A stretch of 34,254 nt of DNA, taken from NCBI GenBank assembly GCA_003224235.1, contig QHYU01000024.1, forward strand, positions 1-34,254, written 5' to 3'. The notes beneath the pieces were generated by a model. It did not search any database. It was given only the letters and a program-made list of their open reading frames with translations, and was not told the origin of the DNA. The DNA comes from Acidobacteriota bacterium. Its GTDB lineage: Bacteria > Acidobacteriota > Terriglobia > Acidiferrales > UBA7541. The position numbers and the translations under genes are program-made. Within the stretch, counting starts at the first letter, position 1, and the number at the start of each line of letters is the position of its first letter. Positions 6,497 to 15,850 of the stretch are shown here, one piece after another.

Positions 6497-7894
6497 ATGC
6501 GCGTGACTGCGGCGCGGCAAATCGCGTTTGAAATTCTTCGGCGCGTGGAAACCGCAGATGCCTTTGCGGCTGACTTGCTACACGCGCGCTTGAGTGAAGC
6601 CAGCGCCCCGCGAAAGCGCGCAGATGCGGCCTTGGCGACCGAGCTGACCCTGGGTGTGCTGCGTTGGCAGCGCCTGCTCGATTTCCTGCTCGAGCGATAC
6701 GCGGGCCGGCGGGCTGCCGACTTCGACCTTGAGGTGCTCCTTGCGCTGCGCCTCGGGCTCTACCAGTTGCGATTCCTGACGCGCGTGCCCGCGCGCGCGG
6801 CGGTACACGAATCGGTTGAGCTCGTGAAGTGGGCGAGGAAGGGTTCTGCGGCGACACTGGTGAACGCGGTGCTGCGCCGCGCATCCTCTGAAAAAGAGAG
6901 CGCTGTTAACGCTCCGCTCGAGCAGATTGAGCAGCAATTGTCGCCCGACCTGCCTCCTGCCGAGCGGCTGGGGATTCTGTATTCGCACCCGACGTGGATG
7001 GTTGAGCGCTGGCTGCAATGCTTAGGCGTGGCGCGCACCAAGGCGCTACTTGAGACCGACAATCGGCCTGCACGCGTCATGTGCACGCTGCTGGACCCGG
7101 CGCATGCGGAGGGAGCTACTTCCGCGCTTCGCGAGGCCGGCCTAAGCATCGAGCCTGGCCGGATGCTGGGCTCGGCTTGGTCCACCCGCGGCGGCGATCC
7201 CACCGACACGGAAGCTTTTCGCCGCGGCTGGATCTCGATTCAGGACGAAGCCTCGCAGCTCGTCGCCCTGCTGCTGGACGCCGGTCCCGGCCGGTCGATA
7301 CTGGACCTCTGCGCCGCACCGGGCGGTAAGACCGCGGTGCTGGCTCGTGCAGCGGGGCCGCAATCGTTGGTAATTGCGGCCGATCGCCACTTGCACCGGC
7401 TGCGAGCGACAAAAACGAACCTGAATCGGTTGGGAGTCACCAGCGTCCACCTGCTGGCGTTGGATGCCACGACCCCGCTGCCACTCGCCGCAAGCTTTGA
7501 CCGCATCCTCGTCGATGCCCCGTGTTCCGGGACGGGCACGCTTTCCCGGAACCCGGAGATTCGCTGGCGCTTGGGCCCGAATGATCTAGCCGAATTCCAC
7601 CGGCGGCAGGTGGCGCTTCTTTCGAGCGCTCTCGATCGCCTCGCACCTGGCGGGCGGCTTGTATACTCTACCTGCTCGCTCGAGCCGGAAGAAAACGAGC
7701 AGGTCGTCGCAGAGGTACTGCGGGGCCGCCGCGAAATCCGGCGAGTTTCCGGCTTAGGCGTGGCCGCACTCAAGCCGCACCTTGCTCCCGGCGTCAACCC
7801 AAACGAGCTATTCGACCGAGAAGAGAATTTCCGCACTTTTCCGCCCGAGCACCAAACCGATGGCTTCTTTGCTGCTATCCTGGAGAGCCCATGA
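6497..7894 (+). CDS. rsmB: 16S rRNA m5C967 methyltransferase RsmB
   Basis: From the ATG at 6497 this encodes 465 residues, a usual RsmB length. An N-terminal NusB-like RNA-binding domain (MRVTAARQIAFEILRRVE to about residue 140) is followed by a Rossmann SAM domain. The SAM site is LDLCAAPGGKT near 268. The two reactive cysteines lie in DAPCSGTG near 340 and YSTCSLEPEENE near 391. The enzyme methylates C5 of a cytosine in helix 31 of 16S rRNA. The frame stays open up to a GTG at 6434, but that extension runs straight out of a dispersed repeat and is not family-like; ATG at 6479 is another option. It heads the plus-strand housekeeping block. Confidence 0.92.
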   Translation: MRVTAARQIAFEILRRVETADAFAADLLHARLSEASAPRKRADAALATELTLGVLRWQRLLDFLLERYAGRRAADFDLEVLLALRLGLYQLRFLTRVPARAAVHESVELVKWARKGSAATLVNAVLRRASSEKESAVNAPLEQIEQQLSPDLPPAERLGILYSHPTWMVERWLQCLGVARTKALLETDNRPARVMCTLLDPAHAEGATSALREAGLSIEPGRMLGSAWSTRGGDPTDTEAFRRGWISIQDEASQLVALLLDAGPGRSILDLCAAPGGKTAVLARAAGPQSLVIAADRHLHRLRATKTNLNRLGVTSVHLLALDATTPLPLAASFDRILVDAPCSGTGTLSRNPEIRWRLGPNDLAEFHRRQVALLSSALDRLAPGGRLVYSTCSLEPEENEQVVAEVLRGRREIRRVSGLGVAALKPHLAPGVNPNELFDREENFRTFPPEHQTDGFFAAILESP

Positions 7895-7900
7895 GAAAAA

Positions 7901-7918
7901 CCCGACTTCATCGGGCCT
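7901..7918. terminator. Weak hairpin after rsmB
   Basis: CCCGA-cttca-TCGGG follows the rsmB stop within about 10 bases and is preceded by an A-run, but no T-run follows. It is at best a weak terminator or processing site. The rest of the 208-bp gap to 8103 shows nothing clear. Confidence 0.2.
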
Positions 7919-8102
7919 CAGCAGCTGAAGCCGCTGAAGAGCTAAGGCAATTTTGGAACGGGAATAGGAACCGCCAGCGTCATGGCACAATCTCGGCTCG
8001 GTCCACAAACCCAGAGGTGGCGTTGAAGCGGCGATGCGGCACGTGCTAGTCTCGAAAGGCTGAGGGAGGCAAGCGGCAGGCGAATCCCCTTTCCAATTTC
8101 CA

Positions 8103-8939
8103 ATGGACATACTCGGACTGGGACGATCACTACAACGCAGCAAAACCGCGACGCAAGAGCACGAATCTCCGGCGTCGCAGGACCGCAAGACTGAGCCTCA
8201 GAAACCGCCACAACGGATGAATCTTCGCGAGCGATTTGAGTGGGTGCTGCGGATGGCGCTGCTGGTGTTTATCCTGGCCTCGGCATCATTTCTGAGCGCG
8301 ATCACGGCGATTCGTTTTGCCATCCACGGCCGCGAAGTCGTGATGCCCAACCTGGTGGGCAAGAAGGCCGCCGACGCGGAAAAGCTGCTGGCCTCGAAGG
8401 GCTTGGGGATGAAGGTTGCTGACCGCGTGTACAGCGAGCTGCCGTTGAACCAGGTGGTGCGCCAGAGTCCTGCGCCGGGGGTGCACATGAAGGTGACGCA
8501 GCAGGCCCATGTGGTGTTGAGCCTGGGCGCCCGCCAAGTGAATATCCCCGGCTTGGAGGGAAGAAGCCTCCGCGCAGCGCGGATCGAGCTGTTGGGCACA
8601 GGACTCCAGATAGGCGAAATCTCAAACATCTACTTGCCGGATTATCCCGCCGACTCTGTTGTGCAGCAGGACCCGCGGCCGGGCGCTTGGGGGTCGATCC
8701 CGCGAGTTAATCTGCTGGTATCGGGGGGAGCGCGGGAGCCGGCATTCGTGATGCCCCATCTGGTGGGTCTGAATCACGCCGAAGCACAGCGCCAGCTTGC
8801 CGCGGCGGGCATCCGGGTGGCCAAGGTCACCGTGGTGCTGGCCCCGGAATGGCCCCACGACACGGTCACTGATCAGACGCCGCCGCAGGGCAGCCGGGTC
8901 GCCGCCGGCAGCGGGGTTGAGCTCCAGGTGGCTGAGTAA
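8103..8939 (+). CDS. Single-pass membrane protein with three PASTA domains
   Basis: The 278-residue product has a charged cytoplasmic tail (1-46), one transmembrane helix (about 48-70, MALLVFILASASFLSAITAI) and three extracytoplasmic PASTA repeats. Each repeat has the V-P/M-x-L-x-G start and Q-x-P-x-G end: MPNLVGKKAADAEKLL...QSPAPG, IPGLEGRSLRAARIELL...QDPRPG and MPHLVGLNHAEAQRQL...QTPPQG. PASTA domains bind peptidoglycan fragments or act as spacers in Ser/Thr kinases and PBPs. No kinase or transpeptidase domain is attached, so this is a stand-alone PASTA anchor. An in-frame ATG at 8217 would remove the tail. It is followed by rpe on the same strand. Confidence 0.88.
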   Translation: MDILGLGRSLQRSKTATQEHESPASQDRKTEPQKPPQRMNLRERFEWVLRMALLVFILASASFLSAITAIRFAIHGREVVMPNLVGKKAADAEKLLASKGLGMKVADRVYSELPLNQVVRQSPAPGVHMKVTQQAHVVLSLGARQVNIPGLEGRSLRAARIELLGTGLQIGEISNIYLPDYPADSVVQQDPRPGAWGSIPRVNLLVSGGAREPAFVMPHLVGLNHAEAQRQLAAAGIRVAKVTVVLAPEWPHDTVTDQTPPQGSRVAAGSGVELQVAE

Positions 8940-8999
8940 TTCCAGGAACGATTTCCGGCACGTATTATTCGAGCGGAGGGCTACGGCGGGTGTGTTAAA

Positions 9000-9701
9000 A
9001 TGAAACGCAGTACTATGACGGAATTTCACGTCGAGATTGCTCCCTCCATTCTAGCCGCGAACTTCGCTTCCCTGGCTGACGAAATCCGCGCAGTGGAACG
9101 TGGCGGCGTATCCATGCTGCACGTGGACGTAATGGATGGCCACTTTGTGCCTAACATCTCGATCGGCGTGCCGGTAGTGGAGTCGCTGCGCAAGGCAACC
9201 CAACTTACGCTCGACGCGCATCTGATGATTGAACATCCCGAGCAATATATCGAGGCGTTTGCTAAGGCCGGGGCGGACATGATTTCAGTGCACCAGGAAG
9301 CCACTGTGCATCTGGACCGCCTCCTGTGTGCGATTCGTGAACTGGGCTGCGAGGCGGGCGTGGTAATCAACCCAGCGACCCCCGTCGGGATGCTCTCCGA
9401 GGTGCTGGACAAAGTGGACTACGTGCTAGTGATGTCGGTGAACCCGGGCTTCGGCGGGCAGAAATTCCTTCCCGGCGCGCTGGACAAGATTAGGCACCTC
9501 AAAGAGATACGGGCAAGGTATAATCATGGCTTTCGCATCGAGGTGGACGGGGGCATTGGGCCCGAGAACGTTGCCGAAGTGGTCCGCGCCGGGGCGCAAA
9601 TCCTGGTGGCTGGCACCTCGGTATTTCATACTCCGGACCCGGCTGCAGCCGTCCGGCGGATGCAGCAATTAGCCGATGAGGCGCTAACCACTAAGGTTTG
9701 A
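9000..9701 (+). CDS. rpe: Ribulose-phosphate 3-epimerase
   Basis: This TIM-barrel enzyme of 233 residues interconverts ribulose-5-phosphate and xylulose-5-phosphate in the pentose phosphate pathway. Landmarks are IAPSILAANFASL near the start, the metal-binding LHVDVMDGHFVPN (His and Asp ligands), DAHLMIEHPEQYI, VLVMSVNPGFGGQKF and the phosphate-binding EVDGGIGPENV...AGTSVFH. An alternative start at the second ATG (9015, MTEFHVEIAPS) is closer to the family N-terminus. Ribosome sites are weak for both. Length and motifs are complete. Confidence 0.95.
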   Translation: MKRSTMTEFHVEIAPSILAANFASLADEIRAVERGGVSMLHVDVMDGHFVPNISIGVPVVESLRKATQLTLDAHLMIEHPEQYIEAFAKAGADMISVHQEATVHLDRLLCAIRELGCEAGVVINPATPVGMLSEVLDKVDYVLVMSVNPGFGGQKFLPGALDKIRHLKEIRARYNHGFRIEVDGGIGPENVAEVVRAGAQILVAGTSVFHTPDPAAAVRRMQQLADEALTTKV

Positions 9702-9753
9702 AGGGCTGACGGGTTGCCGATCCAGCCGGCTCGCCGGTCGGAAGGTTGCTTCG

Positions 9754-11049
9754 GTGAGACAAAAGTATAAATTCCTGGTTGTTCCGCTGCTGGTCACTTT
9801 GCTGCTGGCCGGGTGTTTCGGGAAGAAAAAGAGCAAGCAGCCGCAGGCCGGTAGCTCGGCCGAGCCCGATCGCTTGCTCTATGAGAGGGCCTTGCAGGAT
9901 ATTCGCAAGGGGCGTCAGGGCATCGGCCGACTTACCCTGCAGACGCTAATCAACACTTACCCCGACAGCGAATACCTGGCCAAAGCCAAACTCGCCATCG
10001 CCGATTCCTACTACAAGGAAGGCGGCACCGCCGGTTTGAAGCAGTCGATTGCCGAATACAAAGATTTCATCACCTTCTTCCCTTTTCTCGACGAAGCCGC
10101 CTATGCGCAGATGCAGGTGGGCCTGGCGCACTTCCGGATGATGGAAAAGCCGGACCGCGACCGCACGGACGGCCGCTTGGCTGAGGAAGAGTTCCAGATC
10201 TTCCTGCAGAAATATCCCCAGAGCAAGCTCGCACCGGAGGCCGAGCAGCGTCTCCGCGAGGTGCAGGAAGTGCTGGCGGAAGGGGATTACCGCATCGCTC
10301 GCTTCTATTACATCAAGCGCTCGCACCGCGCTGCGGCGTCGCGCCTGATCGAACTGACCAACCGGTACCCGCTTTACAGCCAAGCCGACAGAGCGCTGTG
10401 GATGCTCGGCAACATCTTTGAACGCAGCGAGAAGAGCGACGTTGCCGCGCAATACTACAGCCGGATCGTACGCGATTATCCGCTTTCCGGCTTGGGCGAT
10501 GACGCGAGAGCAAAGCTCACCAAGCTGGGTGTGCCGCTCCCCCAGCCCGACCCGATGGCTCTGGCCCGCATGCAGAAAGAACGCGAGTTCGAACATCGCC
10601 CCGGCTTCCTCAAGCGCGCCTCACATGGTGTACTGATGACGCGGCCCGATGTGTCGATGGCCGCGCACACTGGGCAGCCCAACCTGGCACCGCCAAGTGA
10701 AGCCGCCGCTAGCACGGAGACTCTCGTGCCCGGCGGGAAGTCGACCGTGGGGACTGCCGGTGCTGGCGGGGGCGGATCGGGAGGCAACACAGCAGTGGTG
10801 ATGACAGTCACACCGGGTTCCCCCGGCAGCAGCCAGCCAGCGGAGAGTTCGAGCGCGACGCCGCCCCCGGCGGCGGGCTCCGAGAACCCGCCCAAGGCGG
10901 ACCCCGCATCTCCCGGCACGAAGCCGGAGGACCCTAAAGCCTCCGATAAAACCAAGCCAGCCGACCCCAACAAAGACAAGAAAAACGACCCCAAGAAAGA
11001 GTCCACCAGCAAGAAGAAGAAGGGTCTGCGAAAGATTATCCCCTGGTAA
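9754..11049 (+). CDS. bamD: BamD/YfiO-like outer-membrane assembly lipoprotein with long C-terminal extension
   Basis: The GTG start is preceded by GGAAGG. The signal peptide ends in the lipobox LLAGC (Cys21), so the protein is probably an outer-membrane lipoprotein. Residues about 40-265 form tetratricopeptide-like repeats of BamD type: YERALQDIRKG, YPDSEYLAKAKLAIADSYYK, FFPFLDEAAYAQMQVGL, KYPQSKLAPEAEQRL and DYPLSGLGDDARAKL. BamD is the essential partner of BamA in inserting beta-barrel proteins. From about residue 290 the chain becomes a low-complexity Pro/Gly/Ser run and then a Lys-rich tail (KTKPADPNKDKKND, ending KKKKGLRKIIPW). Such a tail is absent from the enterobacterial protein. The 218-bp gap that follows has a TTGACT element. 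Confidence 0.85.
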   Translation: MRQKYKFLVVPLLVTLLLAGCFGKKKSKQPQAGSSAEPDRLLYERALQDIRKGRQGIGRLTLQTLINTYPDSEYLAKAKLAIADSYYKEGGTAGLKQSIAEYKDFITFFPFLDEAAYAQMQVGLAHFRMMEKPDRDRTDGRLAEEEFQIFLQKYPQSKLAPEAEQRLREVQEVLAEGDYRIARFYYIKRSHRAAASRLIELTNRYPLYSQADRALWMLGNIFERSEKSDVAAQYYSRIVRDYPLSGLGDDARAKLTKLGVPLPQPDPMALARMQKEREFEHRPGFLKRASHGVLMTRPDVSMAAHTGQPNLAPPSEAAASTETLVPGGKSTVGTAGAGGGGSGGNTAVVMTVTPGSPGSSQPAESSSATPPPAAGSENPPKADPASPGTKPEDPKASDKTKPADPNKDKKNDPKKESTSKKKKGLRKIIPW

Positions 11050-11170
11050 AACGATCGACTTTCACGTGCAGCCAACGTTTGTCCACTTCAAGTGCCATTA
11101 GTGCCGCGATGAATCTCATTGGAAACCCTGTCTTGCCATTTCACTCCGACACAGCGTCGTCGGGTTCGTG

Positions 11171-11199
11171 TTGACTCACTCTCTGTAAGGTGTTAGGAA
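11171..11199 (+). promoter_or_regulatory. Possible promoter upstream of the receiver-domain gene
   Basis: TTGACT at 11171-11176 matches 5 of 6 bases of a -35. A weak TAGGAA lies 17 nt further on at 11194-11199. The -10 is poor, so this is only suggestive. The neighbouring TTAGG-TTACG-TAGGG bases have no clear meaning. Confidence 0.25.
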
Positions 11200-11267
11200 T
11201 TAGGTTACGTAGGGTTACTGCCTGCGGCGTCCTAAGTGTCCGGGGACGATGGGTAGTGGAGGCTTTG

Positions 11268-12908
11268 GTGGCCAGAGTTCTGGTTGCCGATGACAACAGC
11301 AACATCCAGAAGATGGTGACGCTGGCGCTGAAGGACCAAGGGATCGATGTGGTCTCAGTCGGCAACGGCGAAGCCGCAATTCGCAAACTCCCTGATCTCT
11401 CCCCCGATCTGGTCCTGGCCGACATTTTCATGCCCGTGCGCAGCGGCTATGAGGTCTGCGAGTATGTGAAGCGCGATGCGCGATTTGCGCACATCCCCGT
11501 CATACTGCTGGTCGGTGCTTTCGACCCCCTCGACGAGCACGAGGCGAAGCGCGTTGGTGCCGACGGCGTGCTTAAGAAGCCTTTTGTGCCACCCGAGCCG
11601 CTGATCAAAATGGTTAAGGCAGCGCTGGAGCAATCGGCGAGACAGCATCCGGTGCCTGTCACTGTGCCTGTGGGTGCCACCGTGGCCACTTCGGTAGCTA
11701 CCCAGCGCGCTACTTCCGCAGGCCAGCCGCCGCCAACAGTCGCCAGCGCTACAGGTGAGCCCGCGCCCATACCTGTCACAGCCGAGCCCGCAGACGAAGT
11801 GCCTCCCAAGGTATTTTCTGCGCAAACGGAAAGCATTGAGTTCCGCGAGGGTGAAAAGCCGCTGGCGTTCGGCGACCTGCTGCGCGCACCGGCTGCCGAG
11901 TCTGCGCACGAACCACCGCCGCCGAGCGAATCGGGACCTTCACCCTTTACAGCCAGCGGCGCCTACGGCGCCACTCCACCAGCGGATTCCAATGTGGCGC
12001 CCGGCCAGGGCCAACCTGCCTTCCCCGAAGCAACCCGCGACGAAATACCGTGGGGGAGCAACCTGCTTCCCTGGATGTCAAACCAACTTGCCCCTCCAGC
12101 CGCCGCGCCGGAAGATACCACCCCACACCGCGTGCCGCTGCACTCCGAAATGTTGGTCGAAAACGCAGCAGAGAAAACAGCCACAAACGCCAGCGAAACT
12201 TCGGAGCAAGCTGCCTTGACCTTGGAGCCTCCAGCCACATCCCTCCGGGCCGAGTATCCGGTCCCTGGACTCGGCGTTGAGGAAGTCCCTTTCGCGGCGA
12301 GGCTAAAGGGCGGTTCTCTGGCCGGGACAAGTGAAACGGCACCGGAACAGAGCACCTGGCTGCCTCCCGGCGGGGAGGTTAGAGAAGTGCCACCGGGGAG
12401 CAATCCCGTCATCGAGGCAACAAAAGCGTCTCCCTGGAGCCAATACGTCACCGAGCTTGACCAGCCGGGGGCCCCTGCGGCCACTGGACCTGCAAAGAGC
12501 GTGTGGGACCAGTCCGCCGGGCACAACCCGTTGCAAGTGGGCAACCTCACAGAGCCAGCCGGGGGCTGGCCAACCGGCACGTCACCTCCCGGCTCCACAC
12601 CGGCTGTGGCAGGGACCAATCCGGCGCAGGACGCCCAGCCGGCTTCGGCGTGGCCGAGCCCCATCTCATCTCCTCAATCCGCGCCCGGAGCCGTCGCCAC
12701 TGAACAGCCGCCGCTCGCGGTCGGACCGGCTGTCAGCGACGCTGTGCAATCTTTTGAGGTTCCTCGTCCGGCCGACCCTACGATCGTAGAAGCAGTAGTG
12801 GCGAGAGTTATCGAGCGCATGCAGCCACAAATCCTCGACATTGTCACCCGCGAGATCCTCAAGCCGGTCGTGGAGGCCCTGGTGCGACGCGAGATCGAGA
12901 AGGGCTAA
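11268..12908 (+). CDS. Receiver-domain protein with Pro/Ala-rich linker and conserved C-terminal helix
   Basis: The GTG at 11268 is chosen because GGAGG lies 5 nt upstream and the receiver domain begins at once (VARVLVADD). Residues 1-120 are a CheY-like receiver with acidic D8/D9, acceptor D52 in LVLADIFMP and K104 in LKKPF. The usual Thr/Ser after beta-4 is Val82 (VILLVGAF), so classic switching may be altered. Residues 130-500 are Pro/Ala/Glu-rich and presumably disordered. The last 37 residues form a charged amphipathic helix (ERMQPQILDIVTREILKPVVEAL). No output domain such as HTH or GGDEF is present, so it likely acts through protein contacts. A longer frame back to 11190 exists but looks non-family. 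Confidence 0.82.
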   Translation: MARVLVADDNSNIQKMVTLALKDQGIDVVSVGNGEAAIRKLPDLSPDLVLADIFMPVRSGYEVCEYVKRDARFAHIPVILLVGAFDPLDEHEAKRVGADGVLKKPFVPPEPLIKMVKAALEQSARQHPVPVTVPVGATVATSVATQRATSAGQPPPTVASATGEPAPIPVTAEPADEVPPKVFSAQTESIEFREGEKPLAFGDLLRAPAAESAHEPPPPSESGPSPFTASGAYGATPPADSNVAPGQGQPAFPEATRDEIPWGSNLLPWMSNQLAPPAAAPEDTTPHRVPLHSEMLVENAAEKTATNASETSEQAALTLEPPATSLRAEYPVPGLGVEEVPFAARLKGGSLAGTSETAPEQSTWLPPGGEVREVPPGSNPVIEATKASPWSQYVTELDQPGAPAATGPAKSVWDQSAGHNPLQVGNLTEPAGGWPTGTSPPGSTPAVAGTNPAQDAQPASAWPSPISSPQSAPGAVATEQPPLAVGPAVSDAVQSFEVPRPADPTIVEAVVARVIERMQPQILDIVTREILKPVVEALVRREIEKG

Positions 12909-13079
12909 CGCCGAGCCGACCTTCAGGGATATCCCAGCCAAGCCTACATGTAGACATTGATGCGGAACGCGTTACATACGCATTTGACGCCCTGCGCAAT
13001 CGGCCCGTATGATTGGGCTTTCATGACCGCGCGATGTGAGCGGGCGTAACGACGGGCTCCGAGCACGAATTGTCACCTA

Positions 13080-13097
13080 AGCCCGCCGCAGCGGGCT
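13080..13097. repeat. GC-rich palindrome AGCCCGC-cgca-GCGGGCT
   Basis: A 7-bp perfect stem lies in the 261-bp gap before valS, followed by CGGATTGACAGAGCC with no T-run. It resembles the palindromes at 895-910 and 26643-26666. It is more likely a dispersed repeat than a terminator, although it could reduce read-through. Nothing else recognisable is seen in this gap. Confidence 0.45.
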
Positions 13098-13169
13098 CGG
13101 ATTGACAGAGCCAAGCGCCGGTCGAGGCGCGCTACTGCACTGGCGCGTAGGGAGAGAATCGGGAACGAT

Positions 13170-13907
13170 ATGCCAAGAGAGATCCCCAAAGCGTACGAAC
13201 CGCAGCAGATCGAGCAGCGCTGGGCCCGCGCCTGGGTGGAGCAGCAATTGTTTCGTGCCGATGCCAAAACGCCAGGGCCCGTGTTCTCCATCGTCATCCC
13301 GCCGCCCAATGTGACCGGCTCGCTGCATATCGGCCACATGCTCGACCACACGGAGATAGACATCCTGACGCGCTGGCACCGCATGCGCGGCTACAACACG
13401 CTCTTTCTGCCCGGCACCGACCACGCCGGAATTTCGACGCAGCGCGTTGTCGTGAAACTGCTAGCCGAGCAAGGCATCGATTACCGCAAGCTGGGCCGCG
13501 AGGCATTTGAAAAAAAAGTTTGGGAGTGGAAGGAGCAGTCGGGCGGCACCATTACCAAGCAGATGATGCAGATCGGCGAGAGCTGCGACTGGACGCGCGA
13601 ACGTTTCACGCTCTCGCCCGAGCTCTCCCGCGCGGTTCGTGAAGTGTTCGTCCGGCTCTACGAAGAGGGCCTGATCTATCGTGGGCACTACATGGTCAAC
13701 TGGTGCCTGGCACATCCGCTACCCGGTCGTCGGGTCGAACGAGTACCTTGTGGTTGCGACCACGCGCCCGGAAACCATGCTCGGCGATACCGCCGTCGCT
13801 GTCCATCCGGAGGACGAGCGCTACGCCCACCTGGTTGGCAAAACGGTTCGGTTGCCGTTGATGAACCGCGAAATCCCGATCATCGCCGACCGCTACGTGG
13901 ACCGTGA
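13170..13907 (+). CDS. valS: Valyl-tRNA synthetase, N-terminal part (frame lost at about 13707)
   Basis: This frame starts [22 protein letters not shown] and carries the class-I Rossmann motifs of Val[17 protein letters not shown] (HIGH at 53-56) and [12 protein letters not shown]. It follows the family closely through [15 protein letters not shown] (residue 179). After that the residues ([13 protein letters not shown]...) are not ValRS-like. The continuation [16 protein letters not shown] is found in the +2 shifted frame starting 1 nt after the last good codon. About 20 residues normally present between MVNWC and WHIRYP, including a Cys-x-x-Cys knuckle and the LEVE segment, are missing altogether. 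The cause is a small deletion of 3k-1 nt, real or an assembly error. Confidence 0.85.
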   Translation: MPREIPKAYEPQQIEQRWARAWVEQQLFRADAKTPGPVFSIVIPPPNVTGSLHIGHMLDHTEIDILTRWHRMRGYNTLFLPGTDHAGISTQRVVVKLLAEQGIDYRKLGREAFEKKVWEWKEQSGGTITKQMMQIGESCDWTRERFTLSPELSRAVREVFVRLYEEGLIYRGHYMVNWCLAHPLPGRRVERVPCGCDHAPGNHARRYRRRCPSGGRALRPPGWQNGSVAVDEPRNPDHRRPLRGP

Positions 13908-15846
13908 GTTCGGCACCGGCGTGGTGAAGGTCACACCGGCGCACGACCCCAATGACTTCGAGGTCGGTAGGCGGCACAACCTGCCCGAAATTGATGTGAT
14001 GACTGACGACGGTCACATGAGCGCCGCAGCGGGCAAGTATGCGGGCCTGGACCGCTTCGAGGCGCGCAGGCGCGTGGTCGAAGACTTGCAAGCGCAGGGC
14101 CTGCTCGACCGCGTCGTCAACTACACCCACGCCGTCGGCACCTGCGACCGCTGCAAGACGATCATCGAGCCCCGGGCCTCCACGCAGTGGTTTGCGCGCA
14201 TGAAGCCGCTGGCTGAGCCTGCCATCGTCGTGGTCGAACGGGGCGAAATCGAAATCATTCCCGAGAACTGGCGCGCAGTTTACTTCGAGTGGCTGCGCAA
14301 TATCCGCGACTGGTGCATTTCACGGCAACTCTGGTGGGGCCACCGCATCCCCGCGTGGCACTGCCGCGACTGCGCCGGGATCACTGTCGCGCGCGAATCG
14401 CCGTCAAAGTGCGCCAAGTGTGGCTCGACCAAGATCGAGCAAGATTCCGACGTGCTCGACACCTGGTTCAGCTCCGCGCTGTGGCCGTTCTCCACGCTGG
14501 GTTGGCCGGACCAGACTGAAGACCTGCGCGTCTATTATCCGACCAGCCTGCTCATCACCGGATACGAGATCCTGTTCTTCTGGGTCGCGCGGATGATCAT
14601 GATGGGGCTGAGATTCATGGGCAAGGTGCCTTTCCGCAAAGTGTACCTGCACTCGATCGTGCGCAATGCCGAAGGGCAGAAGATGTCCAAATCCAAGGGC
14701 ACGGGCATCGACCCCGTGGCACTGAACCAGCAGTACGGCACCGACGCCATGCGTTTTACGCTCGCCATTCTGGCGGCGCCGGGCACCGACATCATCTGGA
14801 GCGAAGAGCGCATCCAGAGCTACCGCGCCTTCGCCAATAAAATCTGGAATGCCGCGCGGTTTCTGTTCGTCAACCTCGACAAATTCGAGGGTACTGGCGC
14901 GACGATTGAGGAGTTGGCCGCGCCTGAAGTCCGCGCTGACGCTCCCTACCGCGCACGGGGCGCTTTGGGCCTGGTGGACCGCTGGATCTTCTCCCGGGCG
15001 GCGCGCGTCACTGAACAGATCAACGAGGCCCTGGGGAATTTCCGCTTCCATGAGGCCGCCCACGTCGTCTATCACTTTTTCTGGGGCGACTTCTGCGACT
15101 GGTATATCGAGTGGGTGAAGCCGCAACTCGGCTCGGCCAACCGCGAGGTGGCTATCGCGGCGTGGCGCAACCTGTTTTCCATCTTCGAGGCGGCGCTGCG
15201 GCTCCTCCATCCCTTTATGCCCTTCATCACCGAGGAATTGTGGCACCAGTTGCCGCAGCGCGCTGGCGCGAAGTCAATCGCGCTCGAGCGCTTCCCGGGA
15301 GAGCGCGCCGATTGGATCGATGAATCGGCCGAAAGCCAGATGGCCCTGCTGCAAGAGATCATCGTCGCCGCCCGCAACATCCGCGCAGAGATGAAGCTCG
15401 ACCCCAGGCGCAAGGTTGCTGCCGAGTTCGCGGCGCCCGACATAAACGTTCGCGAGCTCGTCCGGCAGAACCTTGATCCGGTGCTGCGGCTGGCCACTCT
15501 TTCCGCGTTGCACTTTTCCTCCGAGCGCCTTGCTCCGGCGGGCGGCGCCGTCCGCTCGACCGCGCAATTCGATCTTCGCATCGCGCACGAGGGGGCGGTT
15601 GACGTCCGCGCCGAGGTGGCGCGGCTGCGCAAGGAAAAGGAAAAGCTGGCCCGCGACCTGGAATCGAAACAGAACCGCCTGGCAGACCAGGCGTTCCGCA
15701 GCCGCGCACCGGAAGAGATAGTGCGCGGATTGGAAACCACGCTGCAAGCGCGGCAGGTGGAATATCAGAAGCTGGCTGAGCGCCTGGCGCAACTCGAGAA
15801 CCAGATGGGGGGCGCAAGTGATAGTGGCGCCCCCGCCACGCCGTGA
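13681..15846 (+). CDS. valS: Valyl-tRNA synthetase, main C-terminal part (no start of its own)
   Basis: Authentic ValRS sequence begins at about 13708 ([13 protein letters not shown]). It continues through the CP1 editing domain ([35 protein letters not shown]), the zinc-type GTCDRCKT, the catalytic half with [17 protein letters not shown], and the KMSKSKGTG loop. Then come the anticodon-binding helical domain and a C-terminal coiled coil ([20 protein letters not shown]) typical of ValRS. The 13681 GTG lies inside the upstream frame and is not a real start. Without frameshifting, this part would not be translated with the HIGH-containing N-terminus. valS is usually single-copy and essential, so an intact second copy or a sequence error must be considered. 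Confidence 0.87.
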   Translation: MGTTWSTGAWHIRYPVVGSNEYLVVATTRPETMLGDTAVAVHPEDERYAHLVGKTVRLPLMNREIPIIADRYVDREFGTGVVKVTPAHDPNDFEVGRRHNLPEIDVMTDDGHMSAAAGKYAGLDRFEARRRVVEDLQAQGLLDRVVNYTHAVGTCDRCKTIIEPRASTQWFARMKPLAEPAIVVVERGEIEIIPENWRAVYFEWLRNIRDWCISRQLWWGHRIPAWHCRDCAGITVARESPSKCAKCGSTKIEQDSDVLDTWFSSALWPFSTLGWPDQTEDLRVYYPTSLLITGYEILFFWVARMIMMGLRFMGKVPFRKVYLHSIVRNAEGQKMSKSKGTGIDPVALNQQYGTDAMRFTLAILAAPGTDIIWSEERIQSYRAFANKIWNAARFLFVNLDKFEGTGATIEELAAPEVRADAPYRARGALGLVDRWIFSRAARVTEQINEALGNFRFHEAAHVVYHFFWGDFCDWYIEWVKPQLGSANREVAIAAWRNLFSIFEAALRLLHPFMPFITEELWHQLPQRAGAKSIALERFPGERADWIDESAESQMALLQEIIVAARNIRAEMKLDPRRKVAAEFAAPDINVRELVRQNLDPVLRLATLSALHFSSERLAPAGGAVRSTAQFDLRIAHEGAVDVRAEVARLRKEKEKLARDLESKQNRLADQAFRSRAPEEIVRGLETTLQARQVEYQKLAERLAQLENQMGGASDSGAPATP

Positions 15847-15850
15847 TGGT

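Noticed and set aside
11190-11217. TTAGG-type repeats before the receiver gene compared with the TAGGCT array at 33903
   Set aside because: The spacing is irregular and the motif differs, so similarity to the phased array is probably chance.
12909-13169. Possible tRNA or riboswitch in the gap before valS (T-box expected for some synthetases)
   Set aside because: No T-box sequence, specifier hairpin or tRNA T arm can be seen. Only the GC palindrome at 13080 stands out.
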